DNA from: Candidatus Aminicenantota bacterium
GTDB taxonomy: Bacteria; Acidobacteriota; Aminicenantia; Aminicenantales; Aminicenantaceae
Direction of reading: 5' to 3'
Assembly (NCBI GenBank): GCA_020348385.1
Contig: CP070750.1
Location: 1,288,738 to 1,352,737, forward strand
DNA: 64,000 bases
Below are positions 1 to 8,887 of this stretch, one piece after another. The translations under genes and the position numbers were made by a program. Position 1 is the stretch's first letter. Each line of letters begins with the position of its first letter. The notes under the pieces are model-generated. The model was given only the letters and a program-made list of their open reading frames with translations. It was not told the DNA's origin and ran no database searches.

Positions 1-694
1 GGTTTTGCCATTTCAAACAATCGGTGTGGGCTGTTACCTTTGTCGGCGTAAGCACGCTCCGGTCTGCACCCGGTGGCGTCAGCATAAAACGAGCTTCTTC
101 CACCGAGTGACACATCATGTCGTTGAGAACGCCCCCACCCTGGAGCTCACCTTCCCAGAACCACGGCATGTGGGGGCCGCTGTGCTCCTCTGCCGCCCGA
201 GCCAAATAGGGGCGTCCGGTCAGACTCGCGCCCCGTGCCCAAGCGATTTCCTTTCCCCGTACGATGGCCGGTGCGAACACCTGATTCTCCAGATAACCAT
301 CCAGAAGTTGCGCTTTTTGCGCAAACTCCAACACCTTTTTGGCCTCAGCCACGTTCCTCCCGAGCGGTTTTTCACAGGCTATCCCCATCAGCTCGCCCTT
401 CCCGGATTCCAAAGCGTGGACGATTTCTTCCATCACTTCTATACGGGTGAAATTTGGTGCACAAATCCAAAGGGCATCGATTCTGGGGTCGGCGATCATG
501 TCCGTAATCGTTCCATAGCTTCTGGCCTCCCCGACATTCACTTCTCTGGCCAGGGCTGCCGCCTCCTCCGCTGTGTCATCCTTGCCGACGATGCCCAAGA
601 TATCGGCATCCCGCACTCCGACCCAAGAGCGGATATGGAACCGTGCGATGAATCCGCCCCCAACAATTCCTACGCCAATTCTTTTTTTTCCCAT
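1..694 (-). CDS. Gfo/Idh/MocA family oxidoreductase (3' end cut by window)
   Basis: NAD(P)-dependent sugar or sugar-alcohol dehydrogenase family. About 231 N-terminal residues are visible and the C-terminus lies beyond the left edge. The start is the ATG at 694, preceded by a purine-rich stretch (GAAAGAGAGAGAA). Seen: a Rossmann nucleotide-binding loop at residues 6-16 (GVGIVGGGFIARFH) and the family's EKP motif in IACEKPLGRN near residue 120, whose lysine is catalytic in this family. It lies 111 nt downstream of a nucleoside-type MFS transporter on the same strand, suggesting co-transcription and uptake followed by oxidation of a sugar-containing compound. The substrate cannot be read from the sequence. 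Confidence 0.9.
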   Translation of the reverse strand, partial: MGKKRIGVGIVGGGFIARFHIRSWVGVRDADILGIVGKDDTAEEAAALAREVNVGEARSYGTITDMIADPRIDALWICAPNFTRIEVMEEIVHALESGKGELMGIACEKPLGRNVAEAKKVLEFAQKAQLLDGYLENQVFAPAIVRGKEIAWARGASLTGRPYLARAAEEHSGPHMPWFWEGELQGGGVLNDMMCHSVEEARFMLTPPGADRSVLTPTKVTAHTDCLKWQN

Positions 695-760
695 TTTTTC
701 TCTCTCTTTCTCATGTTAATGTTGCAGAATATCCCATGACGCTTTCCGATTTCGTTTTCG

Positions 761-778
761 TATTCGTATTCGTATTCG
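761..778. repeat. Hexanucleotide repeat TATTCG x3
   Basis: Three perfect tandem copies of TATTCG, flanked on the left by the related TTCGTTTTCG, in the gap between the transporter and the oxidoreductase. Probably simple slippage sequence. No stem or promoter is evident in it. Confidence 0.8.
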
Positions 779-805
779 TTTCTTATTTTATGATATTCTC
801 CCCTT

Positions 806-2023
806 TTATCCGCTTTCCTTTGTTTGTACCGGACGATCCTCTTTCACAAAAAGCAGAAACGCCGCGGCACACAGAACGGTCAAGAAGCAAGGCACGATAA
901 AAACATAGGTCCAATTCGTGAAACCATCTGTCGTGAAAAGATCCCGTATCCATCCGGCAAACAGGCTTCCGATGTAACTCCCGATGCCATAGGTGACCAG
1001 CATGATGAGGCTTTGCGCCGAGTGTCGAATATCCCTCGGGGCGATCGTGTCCACATAGATAAACGCCGCCGCAAAGAAAAACACAAAACAGAAACCATGG
1101 AGGCTCAATGAGGCGATCACCAGCTCGGAGGGTTGGCCGATGGCAAAGATGATATACCGAACGGGCCAGGCCAACACACCGAGGACGAGGATGTTCCTGA
1201 TGCCGATTCTGGAGATGAAATAAGGCAAGAGTATGGCCAGGACAAAAATTTCAGCCACCTGGGCAATCACCATCACTCCGGGGACGTTGGCGCTGGAAAG
1301 CCCGATCTTATCGGATGTGAGAAACGGGGCTGTCAACACATAGTAAAACATCAACTCTGTGGCGACCACAAAGGATATGATCACAAACGCCAGGAAATTT
1401 TTGTCTTTCATCATCTTGATGGCTTCCAAAAAAGCCCAGGGTTTTGTGCCTTCTTTTTTTGGCGGGGTATGCGGCAGACCAAAGGCAAGGAATCCCATGA
1501 TGATGGAAAAAGCCCCGGCCAGCAAAAGCGTGTCCCCTTGAAGAGCGAAAACCTCTGCGGTTTGAGCAAAATACCGCCATCCCATCAGCGCGAGGCCCGC
1601 CACAATCCAGCCGATCGTCCCCCAGACACGGACAATCCCGAATTCTTTTTCCGAGTTTTTCAGGTTGATAAAGGCCACAGAATTTGTCAAAGCGAGAGTG
1701 GGAGCATACAAAAGGCAATAGAACAGCATCAACCACATCATGGTGCTATAATCGGATATCTTGGATATAAATAGAAGCAGCCCTCCCCCGACCAATTGAA
1801 GGATGGCAATGACCTTTTGGCTGGCAAAATACCGGTCGGCTATTTGCCCGCCGATAAAAGGCGCCACGATCGTTGCAAGAGGCAATAAGCTGTAGATGAT
1901 TCCGACCTGCGTTCCGCTGAATCCCAGTTCATTCAACAAATAATCCGATAATACAGGACTCCATGCGCCCCATATCGCGTATTGCAGGAACATCATCACA
2001 CAGAGGCGAAATCTCACTCCCAT
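806..2023 (-). CDS. MFS transporter, nucleoside:H+ symporter-like
   Basis: Predicted inner-membrane carrier of 405 residues with about 12 hydrophobic segments. The N-terminus (FLQYAIWGAWSPVLSDYL, then GFSGTQVGIIYSLLPLA) resembles the nucleoside:H+ symporter (NupG/XapB) branch of the major facilitator superfamily, and a GGQIADRYF loop follows the second helix. The longer reading from 2074 adds a hydrophilic stretch. The ATG at 2023 is preferred because AGAGAGG lies about 10 nt upstream and the protein then begins just before the first membrane helix. The downstream oxidoreductase suggests import of a sugar or nucleoside for oxidation. Substrate is inferred only. Confidence 0.82.
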   Translation of the reverse strand: MGVRFRLCVMMFLQYAIWGAWSPVLSDYLLNELGFSGTQVGIIYSLLPLATIVAPFIGGQIADRYFASQKVIAILQLVGGGLLLFISKISDYSTMMWLMLFYCLLYAPTLALTNSVAFINLKNSEKEFGIVRVWGTIGWIVAGLALMGWRYFAQTAEVFALQGDTLLLAGAFSIIMGFLAFGLPHTPPKKEGTKPWAFLEAIKMMKDKNFLAFVIISFVVATELMFYYVLTAPFLTSDKIGLSSANVPGVMVIAQVAEIFVLAILLPYFISRIGIRNILVLGVLAWPVRYIIFAIGQPSELVIASLSLHGFCFVFFFAAAFIYVDTIAPRDIRHSAQSLIMLVTYGIGSYIGSLFAGWIRDLFTTDGFTNWTYVFIVPCFLTVLCAAAFLLFVKEDRPVQTKESG

Positions 2024-2121
2024 GATTATGAAGCCTCTCTTTTTCCAGTAATTCCAAGCATGGTCCTCATCCACAAAAACACTGCCGTCACAGCAAAAAA
2101 TTCCATTTCTAGAATAAAAAC

Positions 2122-2150
2122 AAAATATATATATTTTATTGGCCTGTCAA
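2122..2150 (-). promoter_or_regulatory. Predicted sigma70 promoter for the MFS gene
   Basis: On the - strand a perfect TTGACA (2150-2145) is followed after 17 nt by TATTTT, or after 15 nt by TATATT, within an AT-rich run. It lies about 100 nt upstream of the transporter start. Pattern match only. Confidence 0.5.
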
Positions 2151-2239
2151 CACAAAACAGAAAACGCCACGCAAAGGTTTCCGTTGACTTTTTGTCTCTG
2201 TTCCTAAAAAATGGAATCCCCTTTTGGGGAAGATTTTCG

Positions 2240-3172
2240 ATGTCGAAAAAGACCCTCCTTTTACCCGTCATTTTTCTCCTGTGCGTGTCCTGCCGTCAAG
2301 TTTCGGAAAAGTGGCAGACGGCTACGTTTCTTTTTTTCGATACCGTTTGCGAAATCAATCTGTTCTGTTCTCCATCGGAATTTGAGTCCGCCAAAAAAGA
2401 AATAAAAGAGATCTTTCAGGACATCGAAGCCCTCTTTTCACCCGGCGCCGAAGCTTACTCCTCCGTCTCGGTGATTACCCTTTACCTAAGAGCTTTAGCC
2501 ATCTATCACGATTCAGAAGGATGTTTCGATATCACCGTGGCTCCCTTATCCCGCATTTGGGGATTCCGAGAACACTCCCATCGTGTACCATCCTCTGAGG
2601 AAATCAACCGGGCTTTGGAAAAAATCGGGATGGACAAAATCACGCTTACGTCCGAAGAGCTTATTCTCATGCCCGGAATGGAGCTCGATTGGGGAGGCAT
2701 TGCCAAGGGTTTCGGCATCGACCTGGCATCCCAGGCCATGATTAAAAAGGGCGTTAAAAACGGTTTCATCAATGCGGGTGGAGACTTATACTGTTGGGGA
2801 ACGAATCCCGATCAACAATCCTGGCGCATAGGCATTAAACACCCTCGAGACAAAGGCGTTTCAGCGATCCTCTCTATTGCAGATACCGGGGCGGCCACCA
2901 CCGGTGATTATCAAAGGTTTTTCATCCAAGAGGGGACCCGGTATCATCATGTGTTCAACCCAAAATCAGGTTATCCCTCAGAAGGCAAACAAAGTGTGAC
3001 GGTTGTGGGTCCTGAAACGCTGGTTTGTGATGCCCTTTCCACAGCTCTGTTCGTTTCTGACCAGCCGGAGAGAATCATCAAGAAATTCTCCGATTATGGA
3101 GCGATAATTATTGATTCGGAAGGAACGTTTTTCCTTATCGGAAAAGCATTCCCAATTCGTCTAAAAGAATAG
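2240..3172 (+). CDS. apbE: FAD:protein FMN transferase, ApbE family lipoprotein
   Basis: Transfers FMN from FAD onto Ser/Thr of target flavoproteins (for example Rnf/Nqr-type subunits) outside the cytoplasm. 310 residues from ATG 2240, with GGGGA about 9 nt upstream. The longer open frame from 1982 is rejected because it lacks a signal sequence. Residues 1-19 form a lipoprotein signal ending in the lipobox LLCVSC. Family motifs: GGIAKGFGID (about 157), INAGGDLYCWG, TGAATTGDYQRFF, a His-Val-Phe-Asn-Pro stretch, and the C-terminal CDALSTALFV with the Asp that binds Mg. It is convergent with dnaN, with three bases between stop codons. No target flavoprotein is in the window. Confidence 0.93.
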   Translation: MSKKTLLLPVIFLLCVSCRQVSEKWQTATFLFFDTVCEINLFCSPSEFESAKKEIKEIFQDIEALFSPGAEAYSSVSVITLYLRALAIYHDSEGCFDITVAPLSRIWGFREHSHRVPSSEEINRALEKIGMDKITLTSEELILMPGMELDWGGIAKGFGIDLASQAMIKKGVKNGFINAGGDLYCWGTNPDQQSWRIGIKHPRDKGVSAILSIADTGAATTGDYQRFFIQEGTRYHHVFNPKSGYPSEGKQSVTVVGPETLVCDALSTALFVSDQPERIIKKFSDYGAIIIDSEGTFFLIGKAFPIRLKE

Positions 3173-3175
3173 GGA

Positions 3176-4294
3176 TTATATTTTCATCGGCATCAAGACA
3201 TAAAGATACTTGATGTCATCATCGGAATCCGTATCCGCAGCCGTTGCTGGCCTCATCAACACAGCGCTGTTCTCGTCTTTTAACTCAAACCGTATTTTTT
3301 CTGATTTTATGACTGTCAGAAAATCCAATAAATATTGAGAATTGAACCCGATTTCTATCTCGTTCCCGCTGTAATCCACGTCCACTTTGTCTCTCGCTTC
3401 CCCTATCTCTGGATTTGAGGAATACAACTTGATTTGGTTCGGCTCGATGTTAAACCGGATTCCCCTTGATCTTTCGGTAGAAAGGAGAGACACACGCCTT
3501 ATCGCATCAGCAATCTTTTCTCGCGAAATCTCCAGATTTTCTTGATTGTCCTTCGGGATGACAGCTTCGTAATTGGGGAACTTCCCCTCGATTATCCGTG
3601 AAATCAACGTCCTGTTCCGCACGCGGAAAAAGAGATTGTTCTCGTCAAGATCGAATTCGACGCTTTCATCCTCAAACTTTCTCAGTTCGTTTAATGTCTT
3701 TTTGGAAACAATCGCCTTTATCTCCTTTTCCATTTTCAATCCTTCAACGGCAAGGCTGGTGTAGGCTAATCTGTGACCATCCGTGCTCACCAGCTCCATC
3801 TGTTCATCTCGCAAAAGCATCAACGCGCCATTAAGATAATACCTTTGCTCTTGGGTGATCGCATAATAAACTCGATCGATCATCTCCTTGAATTTATCCA
3901 ATGGCAGCACGATGTTTTTTTCAAATTTGGCTTCTGGTATTGGCGGATAGTCTTCCTTGGGTAAACACAAAACCTTGAACTCACTCTCCCCGGATGTGAT
4001 TTCCATCATGAGATCTTTCCCCTCGTTGAAAGCAACCTGCTTTTCTTCGGCAAGAGATCTCACGATTTCAAAAACCTTCTTTCCCGAAATTGTTATGGAC
4101 CCCGTTCCATCAATCTGAGCAGGAAAATGTGTTTTCAAGCCGACCTCGAGGTCTGTCCCGATAAGTTCCACCTCGCTTTCGGTCGCATTGATCAAAATGT
4201 TCGCCAGAATAGGCATCGTATTCCTTTTTTCGACTATCCCTTGGAGAAGTTGTAATTCTCGGAGTATATCTTCTTTATTGATTGTGAAGTTCAT
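3176..4294 (-). CDS. dnaN: DNA polymerase III beta subunit (sliding clamp)
   Basis: Ring-shaped processivity clamp of the replicase, also the docking hub for repair proteins. 372 residues, normal for the family, with the typical opening MNFTINKEDILRELQ and the ending YVLMPMKI that forms part of the peptide-binding pocket. Start ATG 4294 is chosen over 4312 because AAGGTGG lies just upstream and homologues begin MxF. It follows dnaA on the same strand across a 122-nt AT-rich gap that carries its own promoter-like sequence. Confidence 0.97.
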   Translation of the reverse strand: MNFTINKEDILRELQLLQGIVEKRNTMPILANILINATESEVELIGTDLEVGLKTHFPAQIDGTGSITISGKKVFEIVRSLAEEKQVAFNEGKDLMMEITSGESEFKVLCLPKEDYPPIPEAKFEKNIVLPLDKFKEMIDRVYYAITQEQRYYLNGALMLLRDEQMELVSTDGHRLAYTSLAVEGLKMEKEIKAIVSKKTLNELRKFEDESVEFDLDENNLFFRVRNRTLISRIIEGKFPNYEAVIPKDNQENLEISREKIADAIRRVSLLSTERSRGIRFNIEPNQIKLYSSNPEIGEARDKVDVDYSGNEIEIGFNSQYLLDFLTVIKSEKIRFELKDENSAVLMRPATAADTDSDDDIKYLYVLMPMKI

Positions 4295-4416
4295 TTTTCC
4301 ACCTTTCCACAAACTTATTTCTTATTATTATTTATTATTGATATAAATTAGATTAAATAATAAGAATAATAAAATCAAATGAAAATGTGCAAAACTCATC
4401 TAATCTATTGATTTCC
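4295..4416. other. AT-rich dnaA-dnaN gap, possible DNA-unwinding element
   Basis: About 60 nt of nearly pure A/T (4318-4378, many TTATTA/AATAAT units) lie between dnaA and dnaN, with one DnaA-box-like TTTCCACAA at 4304-4312. The site is where an unwinding element often lies, and it also overlaps the dnaN promoter candidate. Assignment is inferred. Confidence 0.4.
4350..4378 (-). promoter_or_regulatory. Predicted dnaN promoter
   Basis: TTGATT (4378-4373), 17-nt spacer, TAATCT (4355-4350) on the - strand, about 56 nt upstream of the dnaN start. It would allow dnaN expression apart from dnaA. Confidence 0.5.
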
Positions 4417-5748
4417 CTATTGGATCTGGTTGGACAAAGTGTTTATTTTTTTGTCGAATTCTGCGTCTCTTGCTCTTAATTTCTCTATTTTCCTTATGCT
4501 GTGGAGAACCGTTGTATGATGTTTTCCACCGAATTTTTTTCCAATCTCAGGAAGGGAAGTTTTGGTCATTTGCTTGGAAAGATACATAGCGATTTGGCGA
4601 GGAAAGGCAATTTTCGGAGAATTATTCTTTGATTTCAGCTGGGATATCTTGATCTTGAATTCGTGGCTGATGGCTTTTTGGATCTTTTCCACCGTGACGA
4701 TCGTCATGGATGAATCCAACAGGGTTTTCAGAGCCTCTTTTGTCAAATCAAGATCGATGGGCTCACCCTTCAGGGAAGAATAAGCGATAACTCTCCTCAA
4801 GTATCCTTCGAGCTCACGGATGTTGGAATGGACTTTATCGGCGATATACAGGGCTACGCTCTCAGGAAGGGAAATCTCTTCCAGCTCTGATTTCTTTTTC
4901 AGAATGGCGATCCTTGTTTCTATATCAGGAGGTTTGAGGTCGGCAATAAGTCCCCACTCAAACCGGGAGCTGAATCTTTCTTCAAGATTGGGTATTTCTT
5001 TGGGAGGACAATCGCTGGATATGACGATTTGTTTCTGGCTGTCATAAAGGTGGTTGAAGGTGTGAAAAAATTCTTCCTTGGTTCTTTCTCTTCCAGAAAG
5101 ATAGTGTATGTCGTCTATCAACAGGACGTCGACACTTCGGTATTTTTGACGAAAATCCAATACCTTCCCGTATTGGAGATGATTGATCAAATCATTCATG
5201 AATTTTTCCGTTGTGATGTACAGGATTTTGAGACCCTGATTGTTATTGAGGATGCTGTGACCAATGGCATTCATCAAGTGGGTTTTTCCCAATCCAGCGC
5301 CGCCGTAAACATACAGAGGATTGTAAGATTTTGCTGGATTATTCACAACGGCAGAGGCGGCCGCGTGGGCGAATTGATTGCATGAACCGACAACGAAGTT
5401 TTCGAATGTGTAGTTGGGATTCAGGTTGGGGTTGAGAAGGCCACCGTGTTTGGAGCGACGCTCATGTGGAGAGCGCCTGATGAATTGATTGGGGGTATCT
5501 TCAAAAATATACTTTATCTCGAAAGATTTACCAAAAAGTTCAATCGAACATTTGTTTATCAGGCTCAGATAATGAAACGAGAGCCAATCCTTAAAATAGG
5601 AATTGGGGACTTTTATGTAGAGACAGTTGCTTTCTTGTCCGATGTAAATTGTCGGTCCGAACCATGTCTCATAGCTATTCCTGTCAATCTCTTGTTTGAC
5701 AGCGTCTTTGATAAGAAGCCAAGGGTTAGAGTTTTGTTTATCTTCCAT
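4417..5748 (-). CDS. dnaA: Chromosomal replication initiator DnaA
   Basis: AAA+ ATPase that binds DnaA boxes and opens the origin. 443 residues: domain I at 1-80 (WLLIKDAVKQEI...TWFGPTIY), a short linker, AAA+ domain III from about 110 with Walker A GGAGLGKTH and Walker B LLIDDIHYL, and DNA-binding domain IV at the C-terminus. The signature reads GGKHHTTVLHS where the common form is GGRDHTTVLHA, so the Arg and Asp are replaced. The start ATG 5748 gives a standard domain I. Its leader holds four DnaA-box-like sites, which suggests autoregulation. Confidence 0.97.
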   Translation of the reverse strand: MEDKQNSNPWLLIKDAVKQEIDRNSYETWFGPTIYIGQESNCLYIKVPNSYFKDWLSFHYLSLINKCSIELFGKSFEIKYIFEDTPNQFIRRSPHERRSKHGGLLNPNLNPNYTFENFVVGSCNQFAHAAASAVVNNPAKSYNPLYVYGGAGLGKTHLMNAIGHSILNNNQGLKILYITTEKFMNDLINHLQYGKVLDFRQKYRSVDVLLIDDIHYLSGRERTKEEFFHTFNHLYDSQKQIVISSDCPPKEIPNLEERFSSRFEWGLIADLKPPDIETRIAILKKKSELEEISLPESVALYIADKVHSNIRELEGYLRRVIAYSSLKGEPIDLDLTKEALKTLLDSSMTIVTVEKIQKAISHEFKIKISQLKSKNNSPKIAFPRQIAMYLSKQMTKTSLPEIGKKFGGKHHTTVLHSIRKIEKLRARDAEFDKKINTLSNQIQ

Positions 5749-5761
5749 GTGATAGCTTTAG

Positions 5762-5826
5762 ATTTCCACAGATATTTCCACATCTGTGGAAAACCTTCAG
5801 ATTTGCTGAATAACTTCTGTGGAGAA
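5762..5826. other. DnaA-box cluster, probable oriC / dnaA autoregulatory region
   Basis: Four TTATNCACA-like nonamers lie upstream of dnaA: ATTTCCACA at 5762-5770 and 5774-5782 on +, TTTTCCACA (5793-5785) and TTCTCCACA (5826-5818) on -. The middle pair forms a near-perfect inverted repeat, TTTCCACA-TC-TGTGGAAA at 5775-5792. All lie in the dnaA leader, between its promoter and its start codon. Position and clustering support an origin. Confidence 0.65.
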
Positions 5827-5835
5827 GGCGCGGAC

Positions 5836-5864
5836 ATCATAGCACTCCCGATTTTCAAATTCAA
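5836..5864 (-). promoter_or_regulatory. Predicted dnaA promoter
   Basis: TTGAAT (5864-5859), exactly 17 nt, then TATGAT (5841-5836) on the - strand. The leader of about 80 nt carries the DnaA-box cluster, so bound DnaA could block its own transcription. Confidence 0.6.
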
Positions 5865-5907
5865 GAAAAAAATGTTTTTTTTTGAAATTTCCCGCGGGGG
5901 AGCAAAG

Positions 5908-8871
5908 CTAGAAATCGAATCCGATCCAGAATTTGAGCTCGTATTTTCCGAAAGACGTAATGCTGAATGGGCTGGAAATATCTACTATTTCTAGCCTTTT
6001 TGCCCAGTCGAAATGCAGCGGAAGCCCGAGGAAGAAAAATTGGAATCCGAATCCATACGACCCGATAGCATCCGCAGCTCTCAATATTGGAATTCCCCGC
6101 TCATCATAGCCAATATCAAAGATCTTAGCAGGATAACCTTTGAGTTTTGCCCGTGTCAAATCAAGAAAGAAAACACCACGAATGGGCCCAATCAGGCCGA
6201 GGATCGTGTTTGCCGCATTCACCAGAGGGATCCGGAGCTCCAGATTTGCGTACCATCCCTCATTTCCCACGATATTGTAGTAATACGATGAACGAACCTG
6301 GTTGTTGCCACCCCAGTAGAATACATAGGGATTCCTTCCCATGCTGGCCATCACATTGAGACGGAAAGCAAAAAGCGTATTTCCACCGATGGGCAGGTAT
6401 TGACGCAGATCAGCCTGAACTGTTGTGTTCCGGATAAAACGGTTGGTCACTGGAATTGTTTGAGAAAGACCAAGCATGAATGTATTTCCCGAATAAGGAC
6501 CATACATTCTGAAATTCGTCGTTTCGCCGATCAGCGAGGCGGAAGCCGTGAGGGCGTTTCCGTTGTAGAAATAGCCGTAGCCCTGATTTTGCTGGCCGCG
6601 CGCCTGATTCATCAAGTAAGGGTCGTAAAAGTCTTCCTCGTAATTGAGGAAGCTGAGGCCCACTTGGGCTCTGTAATACCGATTGAACGGGTAGTAGCCG
6701 GTGAAACTGGCGCCCATCATCGTTCTTGTTGCCATGGCATCTCTGTAGCTAAGCTGGTCATAATAAAGCGGATCCACATAGTTGTAAGGAGTGTAGTAGA
6801 ACATGGTGTACTGAAAGGCCTCGGCAGCAAACTGGAATCTTCTTTTCAGGTTTACATATGAAAAAAGATAAGATCGAAAGCTTCTAACCTGATAAGCGAG
6901 CAATGTGAAATTGTGATCTCCCAAAAGATCGGAGAATGAGAGAGCCGTGCCTCCATAAATTGAGCCGTCGGTAGAAATGATTGCGCCGACCGGAGGCCTG
7001 TTGTTCAGGTAAAGCTTGCCCAATCCTTTGTAGGGTGCAATCTTTTTCTCGTCGATATCCACACTGACGATAGGTTCGAACCTTTCGAATTCCTCATCGT
7101 AATCCATGTCGGCAAATGTCACGGATTCTTCCTTTTGGCCTTCAAATTCGCTCTTGAAAATCTGAAACGCCCCTTTGTTGAAGGAGGAGAAAAGGATCGT
7201 ATCGGATTCATTAGGCATGGGATGCGGGAATAAATTGCCTGTTCTCACATCTGTGTACCGCAAGAGCTCCCCTGTTTCCAGGTTAAGGGAATAAATGTTA
7301 TAGGCCTCTCTTATGTCTCCGGAGAAGTAAAGCTCTTTATCGTCCGGCGAAAAGATCGGCACGATCGTGTTCCCCTTCCCAAAGGTCAACTGTGTTCTTT
7401 TTTTTAGGTTGTCGCTCGGGGAGATGAAAAGCTTATCGAAGGCATCCAAACGGATGGTGTAAGCGATATATTTTCCATCGTGAGATATAACCGGGGCTTT
7501 TTCGAAAAGATCGTTGGAGGTCAGATTGAGAACTTCTCCATTGGCAAGATTGACTTTGAAAATATCATGGATCCCATTCTCGAAGGCCGTGAAAAGAAGC
7601 TCGTTTTTATCGGGAAAAAAACAAGGAGAGGAGGGTTGGTCTTGGTTGATTTTAATATTTTGTACTATTTTCCCTGAAAGGGGATTGACGATGAAAAGAG
7701 AATGTTTTTTTCCTGCTCGTCCGAAAAAGGCGATCCGGTCTCCGTCGGCAGACCAAGCAATATCCCTGCCTTTGGATGGCTCTACGTCAAACCGGATGAA
7801 TTCGTATTTAAGGGTATAGCCTTTGGTAATATTTTTTATCGCCTTGCCGTCTTTCGTGGAGAATAAGATGATGTCGTAATCCAATTCCTTGTAGTTTGCG
7901 AGCAGGGCAGCGACAATATCACCTGAGGGAGATAGCGAAATCGACCAAGCATGATAGTAGGGATTCAAAGGGAATTCAGGTCCGAGTGGAATACTGTAAT
8001 CTTCGGGATTTTCTCGTGTCAGGAAGGGCTTGTATTTTGCGCGGAGATATTTTTTGAACTCAAAGCCGAATTCTTTGACAGGCGTGTCGAAAGCTCTGCG
8101 GATGGGATTCTGATTCCCGATTAGGGGTGAGTTCTTCATGGAATGCCAGAAATCTCGGATTCCGTTTTTGCCATATTTGTGTTCGATAAAATCAAACAGG
8201 GCATGACCGAAATCGTAATCTGGCACCCGTGGAAGCGGATAACGGGAGTAGAGGTGGCCATTCCCGACGAGATCAGGAATACGATCATTAAGGGCGGCAT
8301 CTCGGACAATCATGGCTGACCAGGGTGCCCAAGTCCGGGTGTTGTATTCGCAGAAGCCTTCGAATATCCATCCGGGGGGCTGGGACAAAGCGTACAGTAC
8401 CCCTCCTGGAGATCCCCAAAGGAGGTCATACTCGAAAACATGGGTCACTTCGTGCTCGATGAGGTTATGGATTTCATCGATGGGCATATCTCCCTGAATC
8501 GCGATTCGGTACAGGAGAGGTTCTGCCACACCGAGAACCCCCTCCGGGAGTTGAAACAAATTGGTCTGGTAGAATTCCGTTGAGGTTCGGTAATAAAGGA
8601 GAGGAACGGAGGCGGAAAGTTGGTGTTTGATCTCCTCGCTGATGGATTTGTAAGCGCTCTCTGCGAGGTCGGCGATTTTTTTAAGGTCGCGAGTGTCATC
8701 CCCATAGTAAAAAATGTCGAAGTGCTCGGTTTTATACACCTTCCAGTCAAACTTTGTGTAGAGAACTTTGTTTTTTCCGTAATACGGAAAATAGATAATT
8801 TGAGAAAAACTCAAATTAGCGCCGATTAAAAATAGGGAAAAAAGGAAAAAGCATTTTTTGAAAACTCTCAT
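5908..8871 (-). CDS. Secreted zinc metallopeptidase-like / TolB-type propeller / outer-membrane barrel protein
   Basis: 987 residues. Start ATG 8871 has a strong AAGGAGAA site and gives a signal peptide (1-24, ending LSFSQ). Residues 35-220 resemble a gluzincin-type peptidase: HEVTH at about 140-144 and a downstream GWIFEGFCEY that could supply the third zinc ligand. Residues about 300-600 hold repeated DxxxxxF(S/T)...DGK-type strands as in TolB/WD40-like propellers. The last 330 residues look like a surface-antigen (BamA/D15-type) barrel rich in alternating aromatic strands. It follows two lipoprotein genes on the same strand. Substrate and role are unknown; it could act in outer-membrane assembly or quality control. 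Confidence 0.8.
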   Translation of the reverse strand: MRVFKKCFFLFSLFLIGANLSFSQIIYFPYYGKNKVLYTKFDWKVYKTEHFDIFYYGDDTRDLKKIADLAESAYKSISEEIKHQLSASVPLLYYRTSTEFYQTNLFQLPEGVLGVAEPLLYRIAIQGDMPIDEIHNLIEHEVTHVFEYDLLWGSPGGVLYALSQPPGWIFEGFCEYNTRTWAPWSAMIVRDAALNDRIPDLVGNGHLYSRYPLPRVPDYDFGHALFDFIEHKYGKNGIRDFWHSMKNSPLIGNQNPIRRAFDTPVKEFGFEFKKYLRAKYKPFLTRENPEDYSIPLGPEFPLNPYYHAWSISLSPSGDIVAALLANYKELDYDIILFSTKDGKAIKNITKGYTLKYEFIRFDVEPSKGRDIAWSADGDRIAFFGRAGKKHSLFIVNPLSGKIVQNIKINQDQPSSPCFFPDKNELLFTAFENGIHDIFKVNLANGEVLNLTSNDLFEKAPVISHDGKYIAYTIRLDAFDKLFISPSDNLKKRTQLTFGKGNTIVPIFSPDDKELYFSGDIREAYNIYSLNLETGELLRYTDVRTGNLFPHPMPNESDTILFSSFNKGAFQIFKSEFEGQKEESVTFADMDYDEEFERFEPIVSVDIDEKKIAPYKGLGKLYLNNRPPVGAIISTDGSIYGGTALSFSDLLGDHNFTLLAYQVRSFRSYLFSYVNLKRRFQFAAEAFQYTMFYYTPYNYVDPLYYDQLSYRDAMATRTMMGASFTGYYPFNRYYRAQVGLSFLNYEEDFYDPYLMNQARGQQNQGYGYFYNGNALTASASLIGETTNFRMYGPYSGNTFMLGLSQTIPVTNRFIRNTTVQADLRQYLPIGGNTLFAFRLNVMASMGRNPYVFYWGGNNQVRSSYYYNIVGNEGWYANLELRIPLVNAANTILGLIGPIRGVFFLDLTRAKLKGYPAKIFDIGYDERGIPILRAADAIGSYGFGFQFFFLGLPLHFDWAKRLEIVDISSPFSITSFGKYELKFWIGFDF

Positions 8872-8887
8872 GTTTTCTCCTTGCTGT

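Noticed and set aside
5-739. 244-codon open frame on the + strand at the left edge
   Set aside because: It is antisense to the oxidoreductase gene, which has intact family motifs.
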